NCBI GenBank assembly: GCA_945883755.1
Contig: CAMCXX010000004.1
Coordinates: 33,345-97,344 of the forward strand
Length of the DNA stretch: 64,000 nt
Source: Bifidobacterium breve
GTDB taxonomy: Bacteria; Actinomycetota; Actinomycetes; Nanopelagicales; Nanopelagicaceae
Direction of reading: 5' to 3'
The position numbers and the translations under genes are program-made. Below, one piece after another: positions 27,985 through 38,108 of the stretch (the stretch's first letter is position 1; every line of letters begins with the position of its first letter). A model generated the notes under the pieces. It was not told where the DNA came from. It searched no databases and worked only from the letters and a program-made list of their open reading frames with translations.

Positions 27985-29094
27985 TTACTTAGCCGAGGAT
28001 ACTTCGGCCGCTGCTAATTGACCACATGCCCCATCAATCTCACGGCCACGGGTATCGCGAACAGTTACCGGCACCCCATAACCTTCCAGGATCTCAACAA
28101 AGGCTCGCTCATCTTCGGCCCTAGAGGCGGTCCACTTTGAACCGGGGGTTGGATTTAGTGGAATTAAATTTACATGTGCATTTTTATTCTTCAACAAGCG
28201 GCCAAGTAGATCTGCCCGCCATGCTTGATCATTAATATCTCTAATTAATGCATACTCAATTGAGTAACGCCTGCCAGTCTTTGCTTCATAACGATCTGCT
28301 GCCTGTAAAACCTCGCGCACCTTCCAGCGAGAGTTAATTGGCACCAAGGAATCTCTCAATTCATCATCGGGAGTATGCAATGAGATAGCAAGTGTTACTG
28401 GTATATCCTCATCAATTAACTTATCAATTCCACTAACTAAACCAACTGTTGATACGGTAACTGATCGAGCACCGATACCAAGACCATTTGGTTGTGGCGA
28501 GGTTAAATTTCTAACTGATTGCATTACCGGTTTGTAATTAGCGAGCGGCTCACCCATTCCCATAAAGACCACATTTGATAAACGAGTTTCACCCCCTGGT
28601 AACTCACCGGCTGCACACGCCTTTGCCGCCATCACAACTTGAGCGGTAATTTCACCAGCGGTTAAGTTTCTAGTTAATCCTGCTTGGCCAGTTGCACAAA
28701 ATGGGCACTTCATTCCGCACCCGGCTTGGGATGAGATACAAACTGTGGTGCGATCGGTGTACTTCATCAATACCGATTCAACCAATACGCCATCATGTAA
28801 TCGCCATAAATCTTTTCTGGTCTTGCCACCATCGCAGGTAATTGAGCGAACTAAGGTAAGTAATTTAGGTAAAAATGCATCAGCTAATGGTTGGCGAAGC
28901 TCCTTGGGAATATCACTCCAGGACTCTGGATCATCGTTGTAATGAGTGAAGAAATGAACCGCTAATTGATTGGCACGAAAGGCTGGTAGCCCAAGCTCCT
29001 CCGCCCGCTCCTTGCGCTGTGCCACAGTTAAATCAGATAAATGAATCGGTGCTTTCTTCTTCTCAACTGGTGCATCAAATACTAAATCAATCAC
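27985..29094 (-). CDS. rlmN: 23S rRNA (adenine2503-C2) methyltransferase, radical SAM
   Basis: 369 residues. RlmN methylates A2503 of 23S rRNA and A37 of some tRNAs. The [4Fe-4S] motif is in [15 protein letters not shown] near residue 125; [19 protein letters not shown] and the catalytic Cys near the end of the protein (DGACGQL) are also present. The start is a GTG sharing one base with the cdsA stop codon. In related genomes dxr normally follows closely; here the polyamine block intervenes. Confidence 0.97.
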   Translation of the reverse strand: MIDLVFDAPVEKKKAPIHLSDLTVAQRKERAEELGLPAFRANQLAVHFFTHYNDDPESWSDIPKELRQPLADAFLPKLLTLVRSITCDGGKTRKDLWRLHDGVLVESVLMKYTDRTTVCISSQAGCGMKCPFCATGQAGLTRNLTAGEITAQVVMAAKACAAGELPGGETRLSNVVFMGMGEPLANYKPVMQSVRNLTSPQPNGLGIGARSVTVSTVGLVSGIDKLIDEDIPVTLAISLHTPDDELRDSLVPINSRWKVREVLQAADRYEAKTGRRYSIEYALIRDINDQAWRADLLGRLLKNKNAHVNLIPLNPTPGSKWTASRAEDERAFVEILEGYGVPVTVRDTRGREIDGACGQLAAAEVSSAK

Positions 29095-29939
29095 TAGAGG
29101 TACCGATTAATTAATTCAAAGGCAAACCAAACCGCAGGTGCGGTAAAGAGTGCTGAATCTAGCCGATCCATAATTCCGCCATGGCCAGGAAGAAGGTTAG
29201 ACATATCTTTAATCGCTAGATCTCGCTTGATTGCACTTTCAATTAAATCACCACAGGTTGCAGTAACAACTGTCATCAATCCAATTGCGCTGCCGATATA
29301 CCACGCCACATCAAAGGTGTTATGAAAAATTAAGGCACCACCAATTAAGGATGCGACTAAACCACCAATTAACCCCTCCCAAGATTTCTTAGGACTGATA
29401 CTTGGCGCCATCTTATGTTTACCAAAGATAACTCCGGCAAAGTAGGCGAAGGTATCGTTGCAGGCGATCAAAATAACTAATGCCAATATTCGCTCACCGC
29501 CCTCTGGATCGTTGGCTAGCAACAAGATAAATCCACCAAGAACGGCAAGGTAGAAGACTGAGAAGACCGCCGATGTTGATCGCTTAATAAAATCTTTTTG
29601 CGAGATAAGTAATAGTAAAAACATCAAGATTGGAATGATTAAGCCAGTTGAGACCGCTAGCCCTTCAGTGTCACCAAACCAAGAGGCGAGCAAAATAATT
29701 AAGGAGGCGGCCATAATTGGTAGATCCGGTAGTTCAATCCCACCAGTTCGGTAGGCGTGGGTTAACTCGCGAACGCCCAACATAATTACTACACAGATTA
29801 AAGCTAAAAACAAAAGTGGCTGTAAGTAGATGGAACCAAAGATCAAGGTAAGTAAAAGTAGGGAGACTAAAATTGAAGGCAGTAACTTACGGCCTGCGCG
29901 TTTATTTATCGCATCATTAATTGAATGCAGATCAGCCAT
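29094..29939 (-). CDS. cdsA: phosphatidate cytidylyltransferase
   Basis: 281 residues with seven to eight membrane helices. CdsA makes CDP-diacylglycerol for phospholipid synthesis. The C-terminal signature S-x-x-KR-x(3)-K-D-x(4)-PGHGG-x-x-DR-x-D is visible as [20 protein letters not shown] followed by [15 protein letters not shown] near residue 185 is the other conserved loop. It starts 2 bases after the frr stop. Confidence 0.96.
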   Translation of the reverse strand: MADLHSINDAINKRAGRKLLPSILVSLLLLTLIFGSIYLQPLLFLALICVVIMLGVRELTHAYRTGGIELPDLPIMAASLIILLASWFGDTEGLAVSTGLIIPILMFLLLLISQKDFIKRSTSAVFSVFYLAVLGGFILLLANDPEGGERILALVILIACNDTFAYFAGVIFGKHKMAPSISPKKSWEGLIGGLVASLIGGALIFHNTFDVAWYIGSAIGLMTVVTATCGDLIESAIKRDLAIKDMSNLLPGHGGIMDRLDSALFTAPAVWFAFELINRYL

Positions 29940-29941
29940 AT

Positions 29942-30505
29942 TTAAACTTCTAGCAGTTCAGCTTCTTTATGCTTTAACAGCTCATCAATCTTTGCGACAT
30001 GATCTGAGGTAACTTTCTCAAGCTCTTTTTCAGCTCGAACTAAATCATCTTTTCCAACCTTGCCATCTTTTTCTAGCTTTTCCATCGCCTCTTTTGCAAT
30101 TCGGCGAACACCACGGATTGCTACCTTTGAATCCTCAGCCTTTGATTTTGCAACCTTAATAAACTCTTTACGGCGCTCCTCAGTTAACTGCGGAAAATTA
30201 ACTCGGATTACAACACCATCAGAGCCTGGGTTAACACCTAAATCTGAGTCACGAATCGCTTTTTCAATTGCAGCCAGAGCACCCTTATCGTAAGGAGTAA
30301 TTAACGCTAATCGCGCCTCTGGTACCTGAACAGTTGCAAGTTGAGCCAGAGGAGTTCCAGTGCCGTAGTAATCAACCATCAACTTAGCAAACATTGCTGG
30401 ATGTGCTCGACCAGTTCGGATCGCGGCAAAATCCTCTTTCGCAACATCAATCGCCTTATTCATCTTGGTATTGCAATCAGCTAGCTGGGTATTTAAATCA
30501 GACAT
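29942..30505 (-). CDS. frr: ribosome recycling factor
   Basis: 187 residues, family length. RRF splits post-termination ribosomes with EF-G. Family segments are RTGRAHPAMFAKLMVDYYGT, VQVPEARLALITPYDK and VNFPQLTEERRKEFIKVAK, ending in KVTSDHVAKIDELLKHKEAE. The AAAGGAG six bases before ATG 30505 is strong. Confidence 0.98.
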   Translation of the reverse strand: MSDLNTQLADCNTKMNKAIDVAKEDFAAIRTGRAHPAMFAKLMVDYYGTGTPLAQLATVQVPEARLALITPYDKGALAAIEKAIRDSDLGVNPGSDGVVIRVNFPQLTEERRKEFIKVAKSKAEDSKVAIRGVRRIAKEAMEKLEKDGKVGKDDLVRAEKELEKVTSDHVAKIDELLKHKEAELLEV

Positions 30506-30536
30506 TTAAGACTCCTTTAAGTAATCGCAATCCTAG

Positions 30537-31253
30537 TTAAGAAACTAGAGTTCCGATACTTTCTCCCTTAACCGCTCGCTTAATGTTGCCATTTTCCTTC
30601 AGATCAAAGACCACAATCGGCAGCTTGTTCTCTCGGCACAGCGCAAAGGCGGCCGCATCTGCAACCGCGAGTGATTTAGATAAAACCTCATCATAGGAGA
30701 TGCTTTCATACTTAGTTGCACTCTTATCTTTTCTGGGATCTGCGTTGTAAACACCATCAACACCTGATTTTGCAAGTAGTAATGCATCAGAGCCAATCTC
30801 AAGTGCGCGCTGAGCTGCAACTGTATCTGTTGTGAAAAATGGCATTCCAGCTCCTGCGCCAAATATCACTACTCGACCTTTTTCTAAGTGGCGAATGGCG
30901 CGACGTGGTACATAAGGTTCAGCGACCTGGCCCATTGCAATAGCGGTTTGTACGCGGGTTTCAATTCCCTCTTTTTCTAGAAAATCTTGTAATGCTAAAC
31001 AGTTCATCACAGTACCTAACATGCCCATGTAATCTGCGCGAGCGCGATCCATTCCCCGCTGTTGTAACTCAGCGCCACGGAAGTAATTTCCGCCACCAAC
31101 TACGATTGCAAGTTCAGTGCCGGTTCGAACTACCTCAGCGATTTGTAGAGCCACATCATGAACCACATCAGGATCTACACCGATGCCTTTTTCGCCACCA
31201 AATACCTCACCAGATAATTTAAGGAGCACTCGTTTATAACCTTTACGTGGCAC
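30537..31253 (-). CDS. pyrH: UMP kinase
   Basis: 238 residues. It phosphorylates UMP to UDP in pyrimidine nucleotide synthesis. [16 protein letters not shown] opens the amino-acid-kinase fold; [27 protein letters not shown] and [20 protein letters not shown] are signature segments. The start is GTG at 31253, preceded by AAGGAG with a six-base spacer. It lies between tsf and frr, as is standard. Confidence 0.97.
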   Translation of the reverse strand: MPRKGYKRVLLKLSGEVFGGEKGIGVDPDVVHDVALQIAEVVRTGTELAIVVGGGNYFRGAELQQRGMDRARADYMGMLGTVMNCLALQDFLEKEGIETRVQTAIAMGQVAEPYVPRRAIRHLEKGRVVIFGAGAGMPFFTTDTVAAQRALEIGSDALLLAKSGVDGVYNADPRKDKSATKYESISYDEVLSKSLAVADAAAFALCRENKLPIVVFDLKENGNIKRAVKGESIGTLVS

Positions 31254-31293
31254 CGGGCGCTCCTTATCTAATTACTGTGATTTAAGATGAAGT

Positions 31294-32121
31294 TTACTGA
31301 CCTACTCGGAATCTATTGAAGGCGGACACGGCGGTCTTTGCCTCATCTAGAATTTGTTGAACAGTTTTCTTTGCATCCTTTGCGAAGGCTTGTTCAAGGA
31401 GAGAAACCTCTTTTACAAAACCAGTTACACGACCTTCGACAATCTTTGAGATCGATGCCTCTGGCTTTCCTTCATTACGTGCTGTCTCCTCCGCTAAGCG
31501 ACGCTCAGTCTCAATCAGATCAGCAGGAACCTGATCACGACTTACATACTGTGGTGCAAAGGCGGCGATATGTTGGGCGATATCTCGACCAGCTTCAGCA
31601 GCAGCGTTTTTTAATTGAACTAGAACACCAACCTGTGCTGGTAGATCTGGTGAGGTCTTGTGTAGGTAGAGCGCAACTGGTGAACCGGTAAGAACTGAGA
31701 TCCGCTTGATCTCAATCTTCTCGCCCAAAGTTGCATTGCCCTCATCTACTCGCTCTTGCACAGTTTTACCTGATGCTAGCTTTGAAGCAAGAAATGCTGG
31801 CAGCTCTGCAATCTTTACTGCAACTAAATGATTTAACAGCTCATCTGCTAACTCTTGGAAACGCTCGCCCTTTGCTACGAAATCTGTTTCGCAATTAAGT
31901 TCTAGCATCACACCAAGATCGCCCTCAGCCTTTGCAGTAACTAAACCATTTGAGGTCGCACGACCTTCTCGTTTTGTTACTCCCTTTTGGCCTTTGACGC
32001 GGATGATCTCAACCGCTTTATCAAAATCACCCTCTGCTTCATCAAGTGCTTTTTTGCAATCTAACATTCCAGCTGCTGTTAATTCACGCAGCCGTTTTAC
32101 ATCCTCTGCTGAGTACGCCAA
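31294..32121 (-). CDS. tsf: translation elongation factor Ts
   Basis: 275 residues. EF-Ts recycles EF-Tu. KRLRELTAAGMLDCKKALDE is the N-terminal signature, and LNCETDFVAKG is the second. The start is a TTG placed directly after the rpsB stop codon with no space and no good Shine-Dalgarno, so translation probably depends on coupling to rpsB. Confidence 0.97.
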   Translation of the reverse strand: MAYSAEDVKRLRELTAAGMLDCKKALDEAEGDFDKAVEIIRVKGQKGVTKREGRATSNGLVTAKAEGDLGVMLELNCETDFVAKGERFQELADELLNHLVAVKIAELPAFLASKLASGKTVQERVDEGNATLGEKIEIKRISVLTGSPVALYLHKTSPDLPAQVGVLVQLKNAAAEAGRDIAQHIAAFAPQYVSRDQVPADLIETERRLAEETARNEGKPEASISKIVEGRVTGFVKEVSLLEQAFAKDAKKTVQQILDEAKTAVSAFNRFRVGQ

Positions 32122-32955
32122 TTAAGCACCCGGCGTTTCCGCGACTGCAGCATCTGCAGTTGGCTCTTTGATTAAATCCTTCTCCCAATCAGCAAGTGGT
32201 TGATCACCAGCGGCTGCAGCTTTATCAGCCGCCTCCTTTGCTGCTGCATCTGCCAACTTCGCTGCTTGTTGTGAACGCAGTGTTAGACCAGCTGCAATTG
32301 CATCTGTAATCACTCGTGTTAACAATGCGATTGAGCGGATAGCATCATCATTTCCAGGAATCTTAAAATCAACCTCATCTGGATCGCAATTTGTATCAAG
32401 AATTGCCACTACTGGAATTCCTAACTTCTTTGCCTCTGCTACTGCTAAGTGCTCTTTCTTTGTATCTACTACCCAAATTGCTGAAGGTAGCTTTGTCATG
32501 TTGCGAATACCATCAAGGTTCTTGTTTAACTTCTCGCGCTCGCGACGAAGAACAAGCAGCTCTTTCTTGGTTAATAATTGATCATTAGCTGTCTCTAATG
32601 CTTCCAACTCCTTTAGGCGTTGTACACGCTTGTAAACAGTTGGGAAGTTAGTAAGCATTCCACCTAGCCAGCGCTCAGTTACGTATGGCATTCCCACGCG
32701 TGCTGATTGTTGCTTGATTGGCTCATGTGCTTGCTTCTTTGTACCAACAAATAAAACGTGGCCGCCCTTAGCAACCTCATTTTTAATAAACTCGTAGGCG
32801 CTATCAATTAGGGCCAGTGATTGTTGGATATCGATGATGTAGATGCCGTTGCGCTCTGTGAAGATATAGCGCTTCATCTTTGGGTTCCAGCGACGTGTTT
32901 GGTGTCCAAAGTGAACACCGCTGTCTAGCAGCTCCCGCATTGTTACTACCGCCAT
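32122..32955 (-). CDS. rpsB: 30S ribosomal protein S2
   Basis: 277 residues. S2 binds 16S rRNA on the solvent side of the 30S subunit. Signatures: [42 protein letters not shown] and [13 protein letters not shown]. The C-terminus has an Ala-rich low-complexity tail of about 40 residues. The AAGGAG is nine bases before ATG 32955. A leader with three clear inverted repeats precedes it. Confidence 0.98.
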   Translation of the reverse strand: MAVVTMRELLDSGVHFGHQTRRWNPKMKRYIFTERNGIYIIDIQQSLALIDSAYEFIKNEVAKGGHVLFVGTKKQAHEPIKQQSARVGMPYVTERWLGGMLTNFPTVYKRVQRLKELEALETANDQLLTKKELLVLRREREKLNKNLDGIRNMTKLPSAIWVVDTKKEHLAVAEAKKLGIPVVAILDTNCDPDEVDFKIPGNDDAIRSIALLTRVITDAIAAGLTLRSQQAAKLADAAAKEAADKAAAAGDQPLADWEKDLIKEPTADAAVAETPGA

Positions 32956-32976
32956 GGTGGCAGACTCCTTTTCGCC

Positions 32977-33097
32977 ATTAATTCATAAGAATTAATCGCA
33001 CTCGGTTGTTGAGTAATCAATTTGATTACTCCCTAGCAATCTAAACCGACTGATTTTCATCAGACCGAACAGGTTCATTAGTTGGTATTACCAACTA
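32977..33097 (-). promoter_or_regulatory. rpsB leader with three inverted repeats
   Basis: The 271 bases between rpsB and the small plus-strand frame hold three perfect inverted repeats. One is ATTAATTC / GAATTAAT with a four-base loop at 32977-32996, close to the ribosome-binding site. The second is GAGTAATCAA / TTGATTACTC at 33011-33031. The third is TAGTTGGTA / TACCAACTA at 33079-33097. The last two have a single central base, so as RNA their loops would open a few pairs. S2 represses its own operon in other bacteria, so an autoregulatory leader is plausible. I cannot fold or align it here. No clear promoter was recognised. Confidence 0.45.
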
Positions 33098-33226
33098 GAG
33101 ATTGCGTGAAGTCACAGCTCTTTACGATCTGTGCTGGGGCAATCCTACCCGACCCACAGCGGTGCTTTTTCCACACCAATCTGCGAAAACCCCGTATGAA
33201 ACGTGGATCTAATTAAATCTTTAGCC

Positions 33227-33367
33227 ATGAAATTAACGCTCTGCCTAACCGCAGTATCAATCGCCTTAATTACTGGGATCTTTATTGGCAGAGCTGAACC
33301 GATTAATTGTGAAGCAATTGGCAAGTGCCAAGCCTTAACTACCGCTGATACCCGCCGCAGCTTTTAA
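33227..33367 (+). CDS. possible small exported peptide (46 aa)
   Basis: A 46-codon plus-strand frame starting MKLTLCLTAVSIALITGIF. It has a basic first residue pair, a hydrophobic core of about 18 residues and a polar tail with a C-x(5)-C pair (CEAIGKC). It resembles a short secreted or membrane-anchored peptide. An AAATCT box lies six bases before the ATG, a weaker version of the leaderless pattern. The last 33 bases overlap the 3' end of the convergent methyltransferase gene. It may be a chance frame; a close-relative comparison would decide. Confidence 0.35.
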   Translation: MKLTLCLTAVSIALITGIFIGRAEPINCEAIGKCQALTTADTRRSF

Positions 33368-34513
33368 CTTTTCAGATAATAACTTTGAAAGGTATGGCCT
33401 TACATTCCACTGCTTAATCATCTGCTCATAACGCTCTTTATCAATTGCTTTAACCGATGCTCCTGTCTTTACCGCTCTGATCATGATGTTGCGCGCTGTG
33501 TGCTCTCCACCAATAAATTCGATGATATCTACTCGATAACCAAGTAACTTTAAAATCTGGGCGCGCAATGAATCAGTAATCAAATCAACTAACCGCTCTT
33601 TAACTAACCCGTACTTAGTCAGCATTGCCCATGGCTCGGGCGCCTCTTTCACCTGCGTTTGCAGCTCATGCATACAACATGGGGCAACCATAATTACCTT
33701 TGCCTCATTACTTACCGCCCAAGCGATTGCATCATCAGTTGCGGTATCGCAGGCATGAAGTGCAATTGCAATATCAACTTTTTGGGCGGGAGTATCTGCA
33801 ATCTTTGCCGCTAAAAACTTAGCATTCACCTTTAGCTTCTCAGCAACCCGCTCATTATGCTCCTTTGAATCTAACCGCTCATCTACACCAAGTACTGAAA
33901 CAGTTTTGTACTTACTCTTGAAATACTCCTGCACAGCAAAGGTTAGATAAGCATGACCACAACCTAAATCAACTACCGATAGCGAATCTTGATCTTTAAT
34001 CTCACCCTCAATAGTTGGTACAAGTAAACGTAAAAACTCCTCGACCTGTTTGTACTTATCCATCTTAGAAGGCTTAATCCGGCCAAGCAGATCACTCATA
34101 TCAAGTGCTTTAAAGATTGGATTGTTCTCAGCTAATAATCTCTGCTTTATTCGATCATGGTTTAACTCACGCTCAAGCTTTACCTTGCCAATTGCAACTA
34201 ACGCCTCATCCTTTTTACTAATTCGAATTGAGTAGCTCTCACTAGTCGTATCAGCTTGCAGATTGGCAAAGCCACTATTTAGCATGATTGTGAAATCAAA
34301 ATCTAACTCAACATTTTTAGTACTTACCTGCCGGCCATCATTGCTCATTACTTGTAACTTAATCTCATCCTTAATCATTACCGGCTTTATATCTACTCGC
34401 TCAAAGCCTGGCTGCATATTTCGGCGCCGGCCAGATAAAACTGCTCGCACAAAATCATCCTGCTTAATTCGCTTAGCTATCTCATTAATCCCTTGCGCTA
34501 ACTCAATCTTCAT
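33335..34513 (-). CDS. SAM-dependent methyltransferase of unknown target
   Basis: 392 residues. The N-terminal half (about 1-135) is a poorly conserved domain that may bind substrate. The second half is a class I methyltransferase with motif I VVDLGCGHAYLTFAV near residue 180, LGVDERLDSKE (motif II), and the IALHACDTATDDAI and VAPCCMHELQ segments. The HACD plus PCC combination is seen in the Methyltransf_32 group (METTL25/GSTCD-like). Its target, RNA or protein, is not known to me. It overlaps xerC by 4 bases, so it is co-translated with it at the tail of the amino-acid operon. Confidence 0.8.
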   Translation of the reverse strand: MKIELAQGINEIAKRIKQDDFVRAVLSGRRRNMQPGFERVDIKPVMIKDEIKLQVMSNDGRQVSTKNVELDFDFTIMLNSGFANLQADTTSESYSIRISKKDEALVAIGKVKLERELNHDRIKQRLLAENNPIFKALDMSDLLGRIKPSKMDKYKQVEEFLRLLVPTIEGEIKDQDSLSVVDLGCGHAYLTFAVQEYFKSKYKTVSVLGVDERLDSKEHNERVAEKLKVNAKFLAAKIADTPAQKVDIAIALHACDTATDDAIAWAVSNEAKVIMVAPCCMHELQTQVKEAPEPWAMLTKYGLVKERLVDLITDSLRAQILKLLGYRVDIIEFIGGEHTARNIMIRAVKTGASVKAIDKERYEQMIKQWNVRPYLSKLLSEKLKAAAGISGS

Positions 34514-35409
34514 GCGCGTGGATGTGCTTGCTTGTAGGCAGATTGCAAACGTTCAGGTGAAACATGGGTATAGATCTGTGTTGTAGCCAGTGATGCGTGT
34601 CCCAAGATCTCTTGCACGGTTCGAAGATCCACTCCGCCCTCAAGTAAATGTGTTGCAGCAGAATGCCTAAGTCCATGTGGTCCCATCGTTGCGCCAACCG
34701 CCTTCATCGCTTCATATACAACCTCGCGCACTGTGCGTTGATCAATTCTTTTTCCTCTTGTTCCTAAAAAGACAGCATCAGCAGATTTATTATTTAATAA
34801 CTCACCACGTGCATTACTTAAGTAATTTTGTAACGCCTTTACCGCTGGAATCCCAAGTGGCACAACCCGCTGGCGATCTCCCTTACCAATCACACTTAAG
34901 GTATTTCGAGATTGATCAATATCGCCAAGATTTAAACCACATAACTCAGAGACACGAATACCAGATGCATATAAAACCTCTAGCATCGCCAAATCTCGCA
35001 AATTAATTGCACTCTGCTCTTCACCAGCCTTTACCTCAAGTGCCTTTAAAACTTGAGCCGCTTCATCGACATTTAATATCTCAGGCAGTGTGCGATGCGC
35101 CTTTGGGATCGCAAGATTTGCACCAAGATCACTGCTTAACCAACCATTTGTAGCTGCCCAATTAGTGAAGGCGCGAATTGAAACAATTCTTCTAGTTAAT
35201 GTACTTCGAGCAACCCCTGTTGTTTGCATATTTGCCAACCAGGATCTGATGTGTTCAATACTTAAATCCTTAAACTCCAGCACATTTAACCGCTCCATGT
35301 GGGCTAAGAATGATTCAAGATCTCCAACATATCCCCGGATTGAGTTATCAGATAAATTTCTCACCATCGCAAGGTGCTCTTCATATTGAGCGATTAATTG
35401 CGTGGACAT
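34510..35409 (-). CDS. xerC: tyrosine recombinase XerC
   Basis: 299 residues. It resolves chromosome dimers at dif with XerD. An N-terminal SAM-like core-binding domain (about 1-90) precedes the catalytic domain with Arg in SGIRVSELCGL near 150, HGLRH (His 245, Arg 248), LGHAS (His 271) and the nucleophile in QIYTHV (Tyr 280). The full catalytic set and normal length argue for the housekeeping enzyme. Nothing nearby (att sites, phage genes) points to an integrase of a mobile element. It lies 12 bases after cimA. Confidence 0.9.
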   Translation of the reverse strand: MSTQLIAQYEEHLAMVRNLSDNSIRGYVGDLESFLAHMERLNVLEFKDLSIEHIRSWLANMQTTGVARSTLTRRIVSIRAFTNWAATNGWLSSDLGANLAIPKAHRTLPEILNVDEAAQVLKALEVKAGEEQSAINLRDLAMLEVLYASGIRVSELCGLNLGDIDQSRNTLSVIGKGDRQRVVPLGIPAVKALQNYLSNARGELLNNKSADAVFLGTRGKRIDQRTVREVVYEAMKAVGATMGPHGLRHSAATHLLEGGVDLRTVQEILGHASLATTQIYTHVSPERLQSAYKQAHPRA

Positions 35410-35421
35410 AAGGCTTTAAGA

Positions 35422-37023
35422 TTACTCGGGTTTGCGCCCTTGTCTGAGTAAGCCATAGGTAACTGCATCATTTAATGCCATCGCAGATGCGGCGATAATG
35501 TTTTCATGAACACCAACTGTGCTCCACTCTCCTGCACCATCGCTGGTTTCAACTAATACGCGGGTTACCGCACCTGTTCCTAAGCGGCCCTCCAAAATAC
35601 GCACTTTGTAATCAGTTAACTCAAGCTTTGAAAGCTCTGGATAAAACTTCTCTAAACCACTGCGAAGTGCGGTATCAATTGCATTTACTGGACCATTACC
35701 GCTGCCGGCAGAGGTGATCGCCTCGCCATTTGCAGTTAATTTAAGTGTTGCATTTGAGGTAACTTTTCCATTCTCATCTTGATGAACGGTGATTTGCCAA
35801 TCCTCGATGACAAAAAATGTTGGTCGCTTACCTGCAACCTCTGTGCGAAGAAGTAAATCAAAGGAGGCATCAGCTGCTTCAAAGGTAAAGCCTTTACCCT
35901 CAAGCTCTTTGACTCGGTCGACAACCCGTGAAATTAACGCTTTATCTCCACCTAGATCAATTCCTAGCTCTTGTGATTTTAATTCAATAGATGCACGTCC
36001 AGCCATCTCAGATACCAACATCCGCATGTCATTGCCAACTGATTGCGGAGACTCATGTTGATACAACATTGGATCTACCTTGATGGCAGAGGCGTGTAAA
36101 CCTGCTTTGTGGGCAAAGGCAGAGACACCAACATATGGTTGGCGCGCACTTGGTGCCACATTTGTAATCTCAGCAACAGCGTGGGAGATACGAAACGCCT
36201 CTTGTAATTTGCCAGTTGGTAGAACCAACCTCTCCTTTTTTAACTCAAGATTTGCGATGATATTTACTAGATCGGCATTACCGGTTCGCTCACCATAACC
36301 ATTTAATGTGCCCTGCACATGTGTAACGCCAGCTTCAATCGCTGCTAGTGAGTTAGCAACTGCGCAACCTGTGTCATTGTGGCAATGAATACCAAGGCGA
36401 GCCCTAGATGCAGTTAGTACCTCATGCACAATATTTGATAACTCATCAGGCAACATGCCACCGTTTGTGTCGCAAAGTGCAACCACATCGGCACCCGCTT
36501 CAACTGCGGTGCGAACTACCTCAAGTGCGTAAGCTTTATTTGAAAGATAACCATCAAAGAAGTGTTCGGCATCTAAGAAAACTCGCTGGCCACCAGCTCT
36601 TAAAAACTCAATTGAATCCTTGATCATCGCTAGATTTTCATCTAAATGAGTTTTCAGTGCTAGATCAACATGACGATCATGGCTCTTGGCCACAAGTGTT
36701 ACCGCAGCCGCCCTTGAATCTTGAAGTGCGCGAAGTAGAACATCATCAGCAGCTTTCACGCCAGGACGCCTTGTTGCACCAAATGCAACAAAGGTTGCAT
36801 TCTTAAGTTTTAACTCTGTTTGGGCTAACTTAAAAAACTCAGTGTCCTTTGGGTTTGCTCCCGGCCAGCCACCTTCAATAAAGCCAACACCTAAATCATC
36901 TAAGTGACGGGCAATAGTTAACTTGTCATGAACGGAAAGATTTAATCCCTCTTGCTGTGCGCCATCACGAAGTGTGGTGTCATAGATATGAAAGGAGTCA
37001 TTAATACTTTTATTTACTGACAT
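35422..37023 (-). CDS. cimA: (R)-citramalate synthase
   Basis: 533 residues. It condenses pyruvate with acetyl-CoA to citramalate, opening the threonine-independent route to isoleucine. The HMGL-like barrel has FHIYDTTLRDGAQQEGL at the start, FIEGGWPGANPKD, ALCDTNGGMLPDE and HCHNDTGCAVANSLAAIEAG; the last third is a LeuA-type regulatory dimer domain. Length and the EGGWPG loop favour CimA over 2-isopropylmalate synthase. It shares one base with the ilvE stop (TAATG). Confidence 0.93.
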   Translation of the reverse strand: MSVNKSINDSFHIYDTTLRDGAQQEGLNLSVHDKLTIARHLDDLGVGFIEGGWPGANPKDTEFFKLAQTELKLKNATFVAFGATRRPGVKAADDVLLRALQDSRAAAVTLVAKSHDRHVDLALKTHLDENLAMIKDSIEFLRAGGQRVFLDAEHFFDGYLSNKAYALEVVRTAVEAGADVVALCDTNGGMLPDELSNIVHEVLTASRARLGIHCHNDTGCAVANSLAAIEAGVTHVQGTLNGYGERTGNADLVNIIANLELKKERLVLPTGKLQEAFRISHAVAEITNVAPSARQPYVGVSAFAHKAGLHASAIKVDPMLYQHESPQSVGNDMRMLVSEMAGRASIELKSQELGIDLGGDKALISRVVDRVKELEGKGFTFEAADASFDLLLRTEVAGKRPTFFVIEDWQITVHQDENGKVTSNATLKLTANGEAITSAGSGNGPVNAIDTALRSGLEKFYPELSKLELTDYKVRILEGRLGTGAVTRVLVETSDGAGEWSTVGVHENIIAASAMALNDAVTYGLLRQGRKPE

Positions 37024-38108
37024 TAGATGACTCGTTTATTCCAACCATGTTTATCAGCGATAGTGCCGTGCTGAATTCCAAGTAATGTTGCGCGAATTTG
37101 ATCTGTGATTGGACCCGGCTTGCCATCACCTGTTACCCAGGTGCCCTGTGCCGATTTTGCAGTACCAACTGCAGAGACAACAGCTGCGGTTCCGCAGGCA
37201 AAGATCTCTGAGATCTCACCTGATTTAACGCCATCGCGCCAATCATCCATCGAGATCATTACCTCTTCAGTTTTATAACCAAGATCTGCTGCAACGGAAA
37301 GAATTGAATCACGGGTAATGCCAGGAAGTAAGGTGCCAGTTAATTTTGGTGTAACGATCTTGGCATCTTTTCCTTTACCCTTTACAAAGTAAAGATTCAT
37401 GCCACCCATCTCTTCAATCCACTTACGCTCTTTAGCATCAATCCAAACAACCTGATCACATCCCTGCTCTGCTGCCTGTTTTTGCGCAACTAATGAAGCT
37501 GCATAGTTTCCACCGCACTTTGCCTCACCTGTGCCACCAATTGCAGCGCGAACATACTCAGTTGAGATCCAAACAGTCACTGCATTTGCCGCATTAAAGT
37601 AGGCAGCAGCCGGTGTTGCAATTAATACGTAAGTGGCTTTATTTGATGGGCGAACACCAAGACCAACCTCAGTTGCGATCATAAATGGGCGAAGATACAA
37701 GGATTCACCAACATTTTTTGGCACCCAGTTTTGATCTGCTTTAACTAGCTCTTCTACTGTTTGCACAAAGAAATCAACTGGCATCTCGGGAAGTGCAATG
37801 CGTGCTGCAGATTTAGCAAATCGTTTTGCATTTGCATCAGGTCTAAATAATGAAATTCCGCCATCTGGTTGAATGTAAGCCTTCATGCCTTCAAAGATCT
37901 CTTGCCCATAATGAAAGACCATGGTTGCTGGATCAAGGGTTAATGGACCATACGCTTTTAATTGCGCATCTGACCAACCAGTTTTCTCATCCCACTCAGC
38001 GACCACCATGTGATCGGTGTAGTACTTACCAAAGCCAGGAGATTTAACTCGCTCATCGCGCAGATCAGCTTTTACTGGATTACTTGATTGATTGATGATT
38101 ACCTTCAT
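37023..38108 (-). CDS. ilvE: branched-chain amino-acid aminotransferase
   Basis: 361 residues, PLP fold type IV, the longer BCAT form. It performs the last step to leucine, isoleucine and valine. [25 protein letters not shown], the PLP lysine in [12 protein letters not shown] and GGMNLYFV are recognisable; ITRDSIL and [15 protein letters not shown] near the end complete the active site. It overlaps leuB by 4 bases. Confidence 0.96.
   Translation of the reverse strand: MKVIINQSSNPVKADLRDERVKSPGFGKYYTDHMVVAEWDEKTGWSDAQLKAYGPLTLDPATMVFHYGQEIFEGMKAYIQPDGGISLFRPDANAKRFAKSAARIALPEMPVDFFVQTVEELVKADQNWVPKNVGESLYLRPFMIATEVGLGVRPSNKATYVLIATPAAAYFNAANAVTVWISTEYVRAAIGGTGEAKCGGNYAASLVAQKQAAEQGCDQVVWIDAKERKWIEEMGGMNLYFVKGKGKDAKIVTPKLTGTLLPGITRDSILSVAADLGYKTEEVMISMDDWRDGVKSGEISEIFACGTAAVVSAVGTAKSAQGTWVTGDGKPGPITDQIRATLLGIQHGTIADKHGWNKRVI

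Noticed and set aside
33101..33180. Possible terminator or small RNA gene on the plus strand upstream of the 46-aa frame
   Set aside because: GCTGGGG / CCC-A-CAGC followed by TTTTT needs a bulge and a long loop, and no plus-strand gene lies upstream to be terminated.
34510..35409. Tyrosine recombinase as integrase of a mobile element
   Set aside because: Length, complete XerC motifs and housekeeping context fit chromosomal XerC; no att repeats or cargo were seen.
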